From JAJFUG01 sp964473155 (lineage in GTDB: Bacteria > Gemmatimonadota > Glassbacteria > GWA2-58-10): a stretch of 27,653 nt of DNA. The notes beneath the pieces are model-generated. The model did no database searches. It was not told the DNA's origin and was given only the letters and a program-made list of their open reading frames with translations. The translations under genes and the position numbers were made by a program. The stretch lies in assembly GCA_964473155.1 (NCBI GenBank), contig CAYYNT010000062.1:1-27653 (forward strand). Direction: 5' to 3'. How positions within the stretch are numbered: position 1 is the first letter of the stretch; every line of letters begins with the position of its first letter. Below, piece after piece: positions 13,497 through 20,955 of this stretch.

Positions 13497-16058
13497 TCAG
13501 CCGCGAGAGAAGATATAGTGCGAGATGCTCTGTTTCTGCTCGTCCGTAACCGCGCGGGTCAGGGCCTGCTTGAAATAGTCCATCGCACCGGCGTAGTCGC
13601 CGTCCTCCTCGGCCAGGATGCCCAGGTTGACCAGGTTGTCGGCCACCAGATAGTCATCGCCCAGCTTTTCGGCCAGGGCGAGCGACTTGTTGAAAAACGC
13701 CAGGGCCTTCTCCGGCCGTTCAAGAATGCGGTCTATCTCGCCCGCGCGGGTCAGGGACATGCAGAGCGACGGCATGTCGGACGCGGCGGCGCAAAGACGG
13801 GCGCAGTCGGCGAAATGCGTGTAGGCGCTCTCCAGGCTCTCCACACGGTACTCGATCTGCGCCAGCTTGTACAGCACCCGGCGGCGGATCGTTTCGGTCT
13901 CCCGGGGCGCACGCCCGGCCTTTTCCAGGCAGCCGAGCAGACGGGTGTAGTTGTCGATCGCGGCCCGGTTGCTGAACCGGTCGGCGCACTGGTCCCCGGC
14001 GGATTCCAGGTAGCCCAGGGCCTTGTCCGCCTTCTCGCCGCGCTCGAAATGGAACGCCAGACGGTGGTGCTCATCCTCCGGGATTCCGCCCTCCGGGAAC
14101 ATCTCCTCGATGCTTTCGCCGGTCAGGCCGTGCAGCACGGTCTTGTTGTAGTTGAGCAGGGTGTTGTAGCAGACCTCCTGCACCAGCGCGTTCACGAACA
14201 CGTAAGCCTCCGCGCCGCTGTCCCCGCCGCGCGGGGTGACCATTTTAACGGTCTGAAGGCGGGCCAGGCGTTCGCCCATTGTGCCGCAGTCCCCGCCGGT
14301 CTTGGCGTGCACCCGTCCCAGAAGGTCCAGCGTGAAATCCATCCCCAGGACCGAGGCCTGCAGCAGAAGGTCGCGCACCGGCTCTTCCAGCTTGTCGATA
14401 CGGGTCTGGACCATGCCATGGATCGTGTCCGGCAACTCGACCGGGGCATCCGTGGGGTTGACCACCCAGAGGCGGTTGCCGGGCTGTATCTCGTCATCCG
14501 GTATGATAAACCCGCCATCCACCAGCGCGTAGGTTATCTCCTCGATATAGAACGGATTGCCGCCGCTCTTGCCGTGCACCAGTTCGCCCAGCTCAGGGGT
14601 CAGGCGCAGGCCGTTGAGCATGCCTTCCACCATCTCCACGCTCTCGGACTGGCTGAGCGGGTTGAGCCGCACCTCGGAATAGTTTTTCCCCTCGGTCCAG
14701 CGGTTCGAGATCACGTAATCCGGGCGGAACATCCCCACGATCAGCGCGCGACGCGGCGGTTCGAGGGCCTCCATCAGGTAGTCGATCAGTTCCCGGCTCA
14801 GCTCATCGACCCAATGAAGGTCATCCAGCACCACGTACAGCGGGGAATCAGCACCGGCGAACGCCGCCGCGGCCGCCTCCAGGAACACGCGGAACGTTTC
14901 GAAGAGGGTCTTTTTCAGCTCCTCCGGCCTGGCGCTCTTGATTTTCTCGGGCGCGCGGGCCACGCCTAAAAGGTAGGCCAGGTAGTCCTCGCGCTCCAGG
15001 AACGCGCCGATCCGCACCGGGTCAAGCTCCAGCGCGCCGCTAAAACGCTCCAGAAGCTCATCCCACTTGGAGCGCACCGTGGTGACGGCATCGCCCTCCT
15101 GCACACCCATCAGGTTCTTGAGCACGCCCACAAACACCCAGTAGGGAGCGGCAGTGTACGAGATGGTCTTGCCGCGCAGGATCAGGCCACGCGGGCAGGG
15201 GCCGCGCGAGAGGAACTCGTGCACCATCCGGCTCTTGCCCATGCCGCCGTCCGCCCTGAGGCCCACCACCGGCACCGGGCGCATCTCCGGGCGGTCCAGC
15301 CAGAAACTGACCGTTTTTTCCAGCTCGGCCCACTCCGCGGCGCGGCCCACATATTTGCGGCTCTTGGTCAGTGAGTCGCGCTCCCAGCGCTCCACGCGCT
15401 CCTTGAGCACACCCCGCACGCGGAATACCTTGATCGGCTTTTCCTTACCCTTGACCATGATCGGTTCGAGGGTCTCGTAGTCGAAAATATCCCCGGCAGC
15501 GGCGCGGGTGTTGTCGGAGATCAGCAGCGTGTTGACCTGGGCCGCATGCTCCAGACGGCTGGCCGTGTTGACCGTGTCGCCCATCACCGTGAAATCGCGC
15601 TTGGACTCTCCGCCCATCTCGCCCGCCACCACCAGGCCGGTGTTGAGTCCGATCCGGCAGCCCAGTTCGATCCCTTTGGCGGCCAGGATACGGTTCACCT
15701 GGCTCAGACGGTCCAGGATGCCCAGGGCGGCGCGGATAGCCCGCTCGGCATCGTCCTCGCTGGCTTTTTTCGCCCCGAACAGCGCCATGATCGCATCGCC
15801 GATATACTTGTCCACCATGCCGCCGTAGCGCACAATCTCGCCGGTGAACACCTTGAACACGTTGTCGATTATCTGGGTCACCTCCTCGGGGTCCAGCTTC
15901 TCGCTCATCGCGGTGAACCCCTTGATGTCCAGGAACAGGACCGAGACGTTGCGGCGCTCGCCTTTCTTGAGCTGGATTGTCTCGGCCTGCTCTTTCTGCT
16001 TGCCGAACAGGCGGTCGAGATCGGAGGTGAGCAGTTGTGACCATTCATCGGCGGCCAT
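13497..16058 (-). CDS. Class III adenylate/guanylate cyclase with AAA ATPase and TPR domains
   Basis: An 853-residue multidomain signalling protein. Residues about 35-215 are a class III nucleotide cyclase: metal-binding Asp44 in VSVLFLDIKGFTA and Asp88 in DKYIGDAIMALFG, and the transition-state residues Asn164 and Arg168 in FTVMGDTVNTASRLE. Residues about 235-650 are an ATPase module with Walker A ADGGMGKS (269-276) and Walker B LYVVLDDLHWVD (Asp412, Asp413). Residues about 680-845 carry TPR-like helix pairs. This architecture makes cAMP or cGMP in response to unknown partners and resembles the large STAND-type regulators. The TPR tail is short for such proteins and ends right after a repeat (DYFKQALTRA). 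A perfect-looking stop and a terminator follow, so it may be naturally short. Confidence 0.93.
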   Translation of the reverse strand: MAADEWSQLLTSDLDRLFGKQKEQAETIQLKKGERRNVSVLFLDIKGFTAMSEKLDPEEVTQIIDNVFKVFTGEIVRYGGMVDKYIGDAIMALFGAKKASEDDAERAIRAALGILDRLSQVNRILAAKGIELGCRIGLNTGLVVAGEMGGESKRDFTVMGDTVNTASRLEHAAQVNTLLISDNTRAAAGDIFDYETLEPIMVKGKEKPIKVFRVRGVLKERVERWERDSLTKSRKYVGRAAEWAELEKTVSFWLDRPEMRPVPVVGLRADGGMGKSRMVHEFLSRGPCPRGLILRGKTISYTAAPYWVFVGVLKNLMGVQEGDAVTTVRSKWDELLERFSGALELDPVRIGAFLEREDYLAYLLGVARAPEKIKSARPEELKKTLFETFRVFLEAAAAAFAGADSPLYVVLDDLHWVDELSRELIDYLMEALEPPRRALIVGMFRPDYVISNRWTEGKNYSEVRLNPLSQSESVEMVEGMLNGLRLTPELGELVHGKSGGNPFYIEEITYALVDGGFIIPDDEIQPGNRLWVVNPTDAPVELPDTIHGMVQTRIDKLEEPVRDLLLQASVLGMDFTLDLLGRVHAKTGGDCGTMGERLARLQTVKMVTPRGGDSGAEAYVFVNALVQEVCYNTLLNYNKTVLHGLTGESIEEMFPEGGIPEDEHHRLAFHFERGEKADKALGYLESAGDQCADRFSNRAAIDNYTRLLGCLEKAGRAPRETETIRRRVLYKLAQIEYRVESLESAYTHFADCARLCAAASDMPSLCMSLTRAGEIDRILERPEKALAFFNKSLALAEKLGDDYLVADNLVNLGILAEEDGDYAGAMDYFKQALTRAVTDEQKQSISHYIFSRG

Positions 16059-16095
16059 GCGGCCTCCAGTCGGGATGTATTACGTTTTCTGTAGA

Positions 16096-16115
16096 GGCGG
16101 ACCTCTGTGTCCGCC
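16096..16115. repeat. Palindromic repeat, GTAG-type family
   Basis: Arms GGCGGAC/GTCCGCC around CTCTGT, preceded by GTAGA, in the 65-base gap between the nitroreductase and cyclase genes. It shares the GTAG-plus-GC-stem layout of the palindromes at 17902, 17949, 19440 and 19514. It lacks a clean U tract, so it is not called a terminator. Confidence 0.55.
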
Positions 16116-16123
16116 CGCTCTTT

Positions 16124-17035
16124 TCAGCCGATCCGGTTCACCGCATTGAACGAGCGCCGCACCGCGCGCCTGAAATGCACGGCCGGGTGACCCAGGATCA
16201 GAATTATCGACGGCTTGCTGCCATCCGGAATTCCCAGGCGCTTGCAGAGCGCCTTGTTGCGCTGGATGATCGGGGGCGCCCCGCCGATCATCACATTGCC
16301 CAGGCCAAGAGATTCCGCGGCCAACATGGCGTAGGTGCAGGCGATAGTGGCGTCAGTTTCACCGGCGAACGGCGAATGGTGGAAGATCAGCAACGCTGGA
16401 GCGCCGTAGAACACCACGTCACGGCCCGCCTTCCACTGGCCTGTGTAAGAATGGGCCAGAGGGAGCACGAAATCGCGGAACTGCTCGCAGGTGGACTTGC
16501 CCAGAACAGGCCGCATGAGACTTATCACCCAGGGCTTGAATATCTTGAGCATGCCCTGGTAGCCCTTGACCACCTCGCCGGCCAGCTCGCGCACCTTGTC
16601 CGCGCCGTTCACGGCCACTATGCCGACATCCCAGGGCGGGATGCCCATCGGGGCGGTGGAGGCCATGCTGATTATGCGCTCGATCAGTTCCGGCTCAACC
16701 GGGCGGTCCTGAAAGTGGCGGATGCTGCGCCGGGCCAACATAAGCGCTTCCAGGCTCTCCGGGGTGGCTTTGCTCTCCGGCGCGGGCAGGGGGACAATGT
16801 CCTCCAGCCTGAGGCCGCGCCCGGTGACTTTCACGCTGCCCTCCGGGCAGACCATCATGCAGTGGCCGCAGGCGATGCAGCCGAACGTGGCGTTCGTGTC
16901 CACGCACAGGCGGCCCTCCCGCATGACCAGCGTGGCCGTGGAACAGTATTTCGCGCACTGGCCGCACTGGGTGCAGGAAGCCTCATCCAGCGTGACAACG
17001 CCCGCCTCGGGATATAGGCTGTGTGGTACGGACAT
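16124..17035 (-). CDS. Ferredoxin-nitroreductase fusion protein
   Basis: A 303-residue cytoplasmic flavoprotein. The N-terminal 70 residues hold two 4Fe-4S clusters: Cys21, 24, 27 and 31, and Cys53, 56, 59 and 63 followed by Pro, both with the ferredoxin CxxCxxCxxxC spacing. Residues about 90-290 are a nitroreductase-like FMN fold (LMLARRSIRHFQDRPVEPE, then APALLIFH and LGLGNVMIGGAPPI). Such fusions pass electrons from the clusters to FMN to reduce nitro or other unsaturated compounds, usually in anaerobes; the natural substrate is unknown. GGAGG lies nine bases before the ATG. It is the last GC-rich gene before the AT-rich zone. Confidence 0.92.
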   Translation of the reverse strand: MSVPHSLYPEAGVVTLDEASCTQCGQCAKYCSTATLVMREGRLCVDTNATFGCIACGHCMMVCPEGSVKVTGRGLRLEDIVPLPAPESKATPESLEALMLARRSIRHFQDRPVEPELIERIISMASTAPMGIPPWDVGIVAVNGADKVRELAGEVVKGYQGMLKIFKPWVISLMRPVLGKSTCEQFRDFVLPLAHSYTGQWKAGRDVVFYGAPALLIFHHSPFAGETDATIACTYAMLAAESLGLGNVMIGGAPPIIQRNKALCKRLGIPDGSKPSIILILGHPAVHFRRAVRRSFNAVNRIG

Positions 17036-17062
17036 GGGAAGGGGCCTCCGAGGGTATCTATG

Positions 17063-17782
17063 CTAAGATTCAACTATAATATCAATTACCATCGTCGAAT
17101 TGGTTGGATTCCAACCTCCCTGTTTCAATAACTGTATATAATTGGAATGGCAATACTCAATATGTATTACAATTTCATTGAATCCTAAAAACCATCTCGC
17201 TCGTACCAAATTATCATTATTGAAGTTATCATAACTACATTCAAGGTCAGAAATCAAACAAGATTGAGAAGGCCAACTTTTTTGTTTAACAATCGAAAGA
17301 AACACATCATCTCGGGGTGATTGTTTTAATATCGAATTTGCGAATTCCTTGGCGACGATAAAGTTATTTACACAATTTCCATCCAACAATAAGCATCCAA
17401 ACAATTTCAACAAATACAGTTGTAAAAAAACGATTTCTTGCCTCGAACAGGTTGGATATATTTTTTTCAAGTCTATGCTCTTTTTACTTAGAATCAAATC
17501 CCTATTCTCATAGATATAGCTTGAAAAACACTGCCAAGCTTTATCATATGGCTGTGTCACCTGATTATTGCATTTTTTGCACACAGGCGCATCAGATTTT
17601 AATTGATCTGATTTTCTGCTTCCAATTAAGATGTTTTTTCTTTTATGTGAATGCTTGTAAACTGGATTGTTTTGTGAAATACCAGGAAAATACAACTTCA
17701 TATCAGATGCCTTTATCAAATGCTCGCGTGAAGTTGCAGGAGCACCACAAATCCAGCATTTTGCATTCGTATTATCTGTCAT
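17063..17782 (-). CDS. HNH-endonuclease-like protein, AT-rich gene
   Basis: A 239-residue protein whose first 75 residues resemble an HNH nuclease with a zinc knuckle: CxxC at Cys9 and Cys12 (CWICG), SREHLIKASDM with Glu20-His21, and CKKCNN at Cys68-Cys71-Asn72. The rest has no motif I recognise and contains Asn, Ser and Lys runs. Base composition is strikingly AT-rich against GC-rich neighbours on both sides, and no clear Shine-Dalgarno precedes the ATG, which points to horizontal transfer. Possible roles are a restriction or defence nuclease or a homing-type enzyme; function is not shown. It ends 27 bases before the nitroreductase start. Confidence 0.75.
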   Translation of the reverse strand: MTDNTNAKCWICGAPATSREHLIKASDMKLYFPGISQNNPVYKHSHKRKNILIGSRKSDQLKSDAPVCKKCNNQVTQPYDKAWQCFSSYIYENRDLILSKKSIDLKKIYPTCSRQEIVFLQLYLLKLFGCLLLDGNCVNNFIVAKEFANSILKQSPRDDVFLSIVKQKSWPSQSCLISDLECSYDNFNNDNLVRARWFLGFNEIVIHIEYCHSNYIQLLKQGGWNPTNSTMVIDIIVES

Positions 17783-17835
17783 TTGATTGTATCACACCAT
17801 TTTCAGCAAAGATATCTCGTTTTCTTAACCTTGCT

Positions 17836-17880
17836 ATCTGTCTTCTATCCGTGCCATCCGTGATTCACACACCCAGCCAC
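17836..17880. repeat. ATCCGTG-type interspersed repeat, copy 1
   Basis: Units ATCTGTC, ATCCGTG, ATCCGTG spaced by 2-4 bases, then the tail TTCACACACCCAGCCAC. The tail runs into a spacer (GCGAGCGTCCGGTGTA) that ends in the palindrome at 17902. Confidence 0.75.
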
Positions 17881-17897
17881 AGTCGCGAGCGTCCGGT

Positions 17898-17921
17898 GTA
17901 GGGGCACAGCATGCTGTGCCC
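17898..17921. repeat. Palindromic repeat GTAGGGGC type, copy with CACAGCA arm
   Basis: GTAG followed by G and a perfect 20-base palindrome, half site GGGCACAGCA (17902-17921). It pairs with a facing copy at 17949-17972. Confidence 0.75.
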
Positions 17922-17948
17922 AATCCTGCTTTACAGCGATTGATTTTC

Positions 17949-17972
17949 GGGCACGGCACGCCGTGCCCCTAC
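17949..17972. repeat. Palindromic repeat, facing copy with CACGGC arm
   Basis: Arms GGGCACGGC/GCCGTGCCC around AC, then CCTAC, so it is oriented opposite to the copy at 17898. The outer GTAGGGGCAC of that copy and GTGCCCCTAC here also form a larger inverted repeat. Confidence 0.75.
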
Positions 17973-18010
17973 GGCAAATCGCCCTAACCTCTTACGTTAT
18001 CTTATTATAC

Positions 18011-18026
18011 GTGCCATCCGTGATTC
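18011..18026. repeat. ATCCGTG-type repeat fragment, copy 2
   Basis: GTGCCATCCGTGATTC, identical to the core of the other copies but without the upstream units or the tail. Confidence 0.6.
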
Positions 18027-18100
18027 CGGCAAAGGGCAAATGCACACACCCCGCCCCGATTCCATCGGGGCACCCCTCTTGCATAGAGGGGAATCAATAA

Positions 18101-18179
18101 CCGCCTCCCCGCCTTTATCCGTGAAATCCTTCTTCTATCCGTGCCATCCGTGATTCACGCACTCAGCCACATACCCGAG
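18101..18179. repeat. ATCCGTG-type interspersed repeat, copy 3 (runs into gap)
   Basis: Begins with CCGCCTCCCCGCC, then units ATCCGTG, ATCCTTC, ATCCGTG, ATCCGTG and the tail TTCACGCACTCAGCCACATA. The N gap starts just where the other full copies run into a palindrome. Confidence 0.75.
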
Positions 18180-18279
18180 NNNNNNNNNNNNNNNNNNNNN
18201 NNNNNNNNNNNNNNNNNNNNNNNNNNNNNNNNNNNNNNNNNNNNNNNNNNNNNNNNNNNNNNNNNNNNNNNNNNNNNNN
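18180..18279. other. Assembly gap, 100 N
   Basis: Exactly 100 N, a conventional scaffold filler, so the true distance is unknown. It removes the end of the CorA-like gene and the end of repeat copy 3. Confidence 0.99.
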
Positions 18280-19222
18280 TCACCGTGCCGTTCGGGTAAC
18301 GTTCAATTATACGGATGACCAGCAGCCAGGTCAGCCAGCCTAACAACACTATCCCCAGGGTGAACAGCGAATAGGAAATCCTCCAGTCAATCCCCCTGGT
18401 CATCATGCTGTACTCGGACATTCCCCCTATGCTTGCAATCAGGTTCAGAGGCAGGAGGACCGTGTTTATCAGGGTGAGGTTCTTGAGCAGGACGTTCATG
18501 TTGTTGTTCACGATAGTCCCGCGGGCATCCATCAGGCCGGAGAGGATTGTGCTGTAAATGTTGGCCTGACGGGCGCACTGCTGGTTCTCAAGGACCACAT
18601 CATCCAGATAGTCGACCTGTTCCTTACGCAGAGAAAGCCTGTCCGCCAGGTATCTGAGCTTGGCAAGCACCGCGCCGTTGGCCTCGATGGCGTCAAGGTA
18701 ATAGACCAGGCTTTCGCTCAGGGCGAACATCTGCAACAGATACTGGTTCTCCATCGAGGAGGTGATTTTCGATTCCAACTGGACGCTCAGTTGTTTTATC
18801 ACCTTCAGGTGCCCGACATAGTGGCGAACGGTATGGAGCAGAAAACGCAGAAGGAAATCCGTCAAAGACGAAACCCGCTGAAACTCCTTGGCTGAAAACG
18901 GGATCGAACCCTCACTCATGATTATGACCAGGCGGTCATCCTGTAGAAACAAACCCATGGATGAAACTTCAAGCTGAAACTGTTCATCGATAGTCGCGCT
19001 CTTGGGCTGCTTCCAGATTATGGAAACACGTTCCGGGGAAGCCTCGATACGCGAGACCTCGTCCGGATCGAGCGCCGATTCAATGTCGTACGAGTCCAGC
19101 CGCAGCGTTTCCGTGAGATAGCGCTTCTCCTGGTTATCCGGGGCGACATAGATCAGAATCCCACTCTTTTCTATCTTGTCATCCCGAATCACGCCGTTGT
19201 TGACCTGGTATGCCATCCGCAT
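18280..19222 (-). CDS. CorA-family divalent metal transporter, C-terminus lost in gap
   Basis: An inner-membrane transporter of the CorA type; at least 314 residues are visible. A soluble N-terminal domain and a long helical region precede two C-terminal membrane segments, LTLINTVLLPLNLIASIG and YSLFTLGIVLLGWLTWLLVI. The usual selectivity motif GMN after the first segment is replaced by GMS (GGMSEYSMMTRGIDW), so the ion specificity may differ from Mg/Co. Only a few residues after the second segment should be missing; any reading frame carried through the N run is artificial. The ATG has GGAGG eight bases upstream. Repeats and the AT-rich HNH-like gene lie downstream, thiC upstream. Confidence 0.9.
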
Positions 19223-19347
19223 TCACGTTTCCTCCCCTTGGTTTATCTTCCATGCTTGATGGTGTTTAAAAAATAATTCCTATGGAGCAGGACAATGTCA
19301 CGACAGGGCCAGGCAACCGACACATGTCCATCCGCCGGCCTCAAAAA

Positions 19348-19439
19348 CCGCCTCCCCGCCTTCATCCGTGAAATCCGTCTTTTATCCGTGCCATCCGTGA
19401 TTCACACGCCCCGCCACATGCCTGAGCGGCCCGTGTAGT
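19348..19439. repeat. ATCCGTG-type interspersed repeat, copy 4
   Basis: Starts CCGCCTCCCCGCC, then units ATCCGTG, ATCCGTC, ATCCGTG, ATCCGTG spaced 2-4 bases apart, the tail TTCACACGCCCCGCCACA and the spacer CTGAGCGGCCCGTGTA, leading directly into the palindrome at 19440. This is the most complete composite copy. Confidence 0.8.
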
Positions 19440-19467
19440 GTAGGGGCGATTCATGAATCGCCCCTAC
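19440..19467. repeat. Perfect 28-base palindrome, GTAGGGGC type
   Basis: Half site GTAGGGGCGATTCA followed by its exact reverse complement. It has no U tract. It is the longest perfect palindrome seen in the window. Confidence 0.85.
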
Positions 19468-19513
19468 CTCATAATCCTTATATCCAGCATAATTTTATGT
19501 CTCTACCTCTGCC

Positions 19514-19539
19514 GGGCGGCCCCATGTGGCCGCCCCTAC
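19514..19539. repeat. Palindromic repeat, GGGCGGCC arm
   Basis: Arms GGGCGGCC/GGCCGCCC around CCATGT (one mismatch at C/T), then CTAC. Same layout as the copy at 19440 but a different arm sequence and opposite orientation. Confidence 0.7.
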
Positions 19540-19550
19540 GAAAGGATACT

Positions 19551-19606
19551 CGCCTCCCCGCCTTCATCCGTGAAATCCGTCTTTTATCCGTGCCATCCGT
19601 GATTCA
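19551..19606. repeat. ATCCGTG-type interspersed repeat, copy 5, overlapping the thiC stop
   Basis: CGCCTCCCCGCC, then units ATCCGTG, ATCCGTC, ATCCGTG, ATCCGTG and ATTCA. Its last bases provide the stop codon of thiC on the minus strand (TGA at 19604-19606). The tail seen in copies 1, 3 and 4 is absent. Confidence 0.8.
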
Positions 19607-20860
19607 GTCTTTCATCGCGCAGAGCTCGGAGCACATGGTGCAGAACCGCGGGTCGCTGGCCGGGCGCTCGGCGTGCATGCGGCGCGCTGTCTCGGGGTCT
19701 ATCGCCAGGCGCAGCATCCCGTCCCAGTCCAGGGCCTTGCGCGCCGTGCTCATGGCCAGGTCCCACTCGGCCGCGCCGGGCAGGCCCTTTGCCAGGTCCG
19801 CGGCGTGGGCCGCGATACGGGTGGTGATCACCCCGATGCGCACATCCTCCAGGGTGGGCAGGCGCAAATGTTCTGCCGGGGTGACATAGCAGAGGAAATC
19901 AGCTCCGGCCATGCCCGCCACCGCCCCGCCTATCGCGCTGGTGATATGGTCGTAGCCTGGGGCGATGTCCGTGACCAGCGGCCCTAACACATAGAACGGC
20001 GCACCCTTGCACAGCTCTTTCTGCAGGCGCATGTTCAGCTCGATCTGGTTGAGCGGCACGTGGCCCGGTCCCTCGACCATGGCCGCCACTCCGGCGGCGC
20101 GCGCGCGGTCCACCAGTTCGCTCAGAACGAGCAGTTCGCTCACCTGCGCCCGGTCGGTGGCATCCGCCGTGGAGCCGGGCCTGAGGCCATCGCCCAGGCT
20201 GAGAGCCACGTTATGTTTGCGCGCGATTTTCAGGACCTCGTCATAGTGCTCGTACAGCGGGTTCTCGCCCCCGGTGGCCCGGATCCAGCGGCGGGTGAAA
20301 GCCCCCCCGCGACTGACTATCCCGGTCACGCGGCCCTCGGCCTCCAGGTGACGGACGCCCTCGCGGGTCAGGCCGCAGTGCACGGTGATGAAATCCACCC
20401 CGGCGTCACAATGGTATTCCACTTCGCGCAGGAACTCCTCGGCCCCCAGGCTGCCTATCCCGCGCCCATCCGCCGCCGCCTGCGCCGCCAGACCATATAC
20501 AGGCACAGTGCCCACCGGAACGGGGCTTTCATCCAGCACCATTTTCAGCATCTCGCGCATGTCCGTGCCGGTGGAGAGGTCCATCACGGCATCCGCCCCG
20601 GCGGCCACGGCTGTTTCCAGCTTTTTCTTTTCCTCGGCCATGCAGCTCGCGTCGCGGCTGGTCCCGAAATTGGCGTTGACCTTGGTGCGAGTCCCCTTGC
20701 CCACGGCAACAGGCCGCACATGGCCGCTGCGCCTGGCGTTCTCCAGCACGATCAGGGTCCCGCGGGCCAGGCCCTCGGTCAGGGCGGCCCCGGTCAGGGA
20801 TTCATCTTTAATCACCCGGCGAAGGGTCTCCTCCGGGAAAGCAGGCTCAGTCTTGATCAT
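19604..20860 (-). CDS. thiC: Phosphomethylpyrimidine synthase (ThiC)
   Basis: A 418-residue radical SAM enzyme that rearranges aminoimidazole ribotide to hydroxymethylpyrimidine phosphate for thiamine synthesis. Recognisable family segments include VNANFGTSRD, GADAVMDLSTG, DFITVHCGLTREG, SRGGAF, SLGDGLRPGS, MVEGPGHVPLNQIELNM and YVLGPLVTDIAPGYDHITSAIGG. The cluster cysteines are at the extreme C-terminus, 407, 410 and 414, spaced CX2CX3C. The ATG at 20860 has AAAGG about ten bases upstream; an in-frame codon at 20899 would add 13 atypical residues. No TPP riboswitch is visible before it, and it is last in a row of four minus-strand genes. Confidence 0.97.
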   Translation of the reverse strand: MIKTEPAFPEETLRRVIKDESLTGAALTEGLARGTLIVLENARRSGHVRPVAVGKGTRTKVNANFGTSRDASCMAEEKKKLETAVAAGADAVMDLSTGTDMREMLKMVLDESPVPVGTVPVYGLAAQAAADGRGIGSLGAEEFLREVEYHCDAGVDFITVHCGLTREGVRHLEAEGRVTGIVSRGGAFTRRWIRATGGENPLYEHYDEVLKIARKHNVALSLGDGLRPGSTADATDRAQVSELLVLSELVDRARAAGVAAMVEGPGHVPLNQIELNMRLQKELCKGAPFYVLGPLVTDIAPGYDHITSAIGGAVAGMAGADFLCYVTPAEHLRLPTLEDVRIGVITTRIAAHAADLAKGLPGAAEWDLAMSTARKALDWDGMLRLAIDPETARRMHAERPASDPRFCTMCSELCAMKD

Positions 20861-20955
20861 TGCGGTGCAACCTTTCAGCAATCGTCCGGGTGCGCGCACG
20901 CCAAGCCCGGAGCGGGTTAACCTTCACGCTGCCGCATATCGACATGGGCAACGGT

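Larger units (their letters stand above)
17783..18179. other. Repeat-rich intergenic region up to the assembly gap
   Basis: About 400 bases with no gene. It contains ATCCGTG-type repeat copies at 17836-17880, 18011-18026 and 18101-18179, a facing pair of GC-rich palindromes at 17898-17921 and 17949-17972, and two small hairpins at 18054-18070 (CCCCGAT/ATCGGGG) and 18073-18091 (CCCCTCT/AGAGGGG). The first ~50 bases after the HNH-like start codon are AT-rich and show no convincing promoter. Confidence 0.75.
19223..19603. other. Intergenic region between thiC and the CorA-like gene
   Basis: About 380 bases without a gene, holding two ATCCGTG-type repeats (19348-19439, 19551-19606) and two palindromes (19440-19467, 19514-19539). 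The ~120 bases next to the CorA-like start are free of repeats and include an AT-rich stretch (AATTATTTTTTAA on the minus strand) that probably contains its promoter, but I cannot place the boxes with confidence. Confidence 0.7.

Noticed and set aside
11310..16058. Cyclase and 653-residue protein as one two-gene signalling system
   Set aside because: A good intrinsic terminator (13374-13422) and a possible separate promoter lie between them, so co-transcription is doubtful.
18155..18279. CorA-like frame continuing through the N run to a stop at 18155
   Set aside because: The frame through 100 N is arbitrary and the last residues would be translated from the repeat tail; the real C-terminus is unknown.
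17836..19606. ATCCGTG repeats as a CRISPR array
   Set aside because: Units are 7 bases with 2-4 base gaps, copies are scattered rather than evenly spaced with unique spacers, and no cas genes are present.
20861..20955. TPP riboswitch upstream of thiC
   Set aside because: The expected CUGAGA and other conserved TPP-aptamer segments are not seen; only CTGAAAGG near the Shine-Dalgarno, which is too little.
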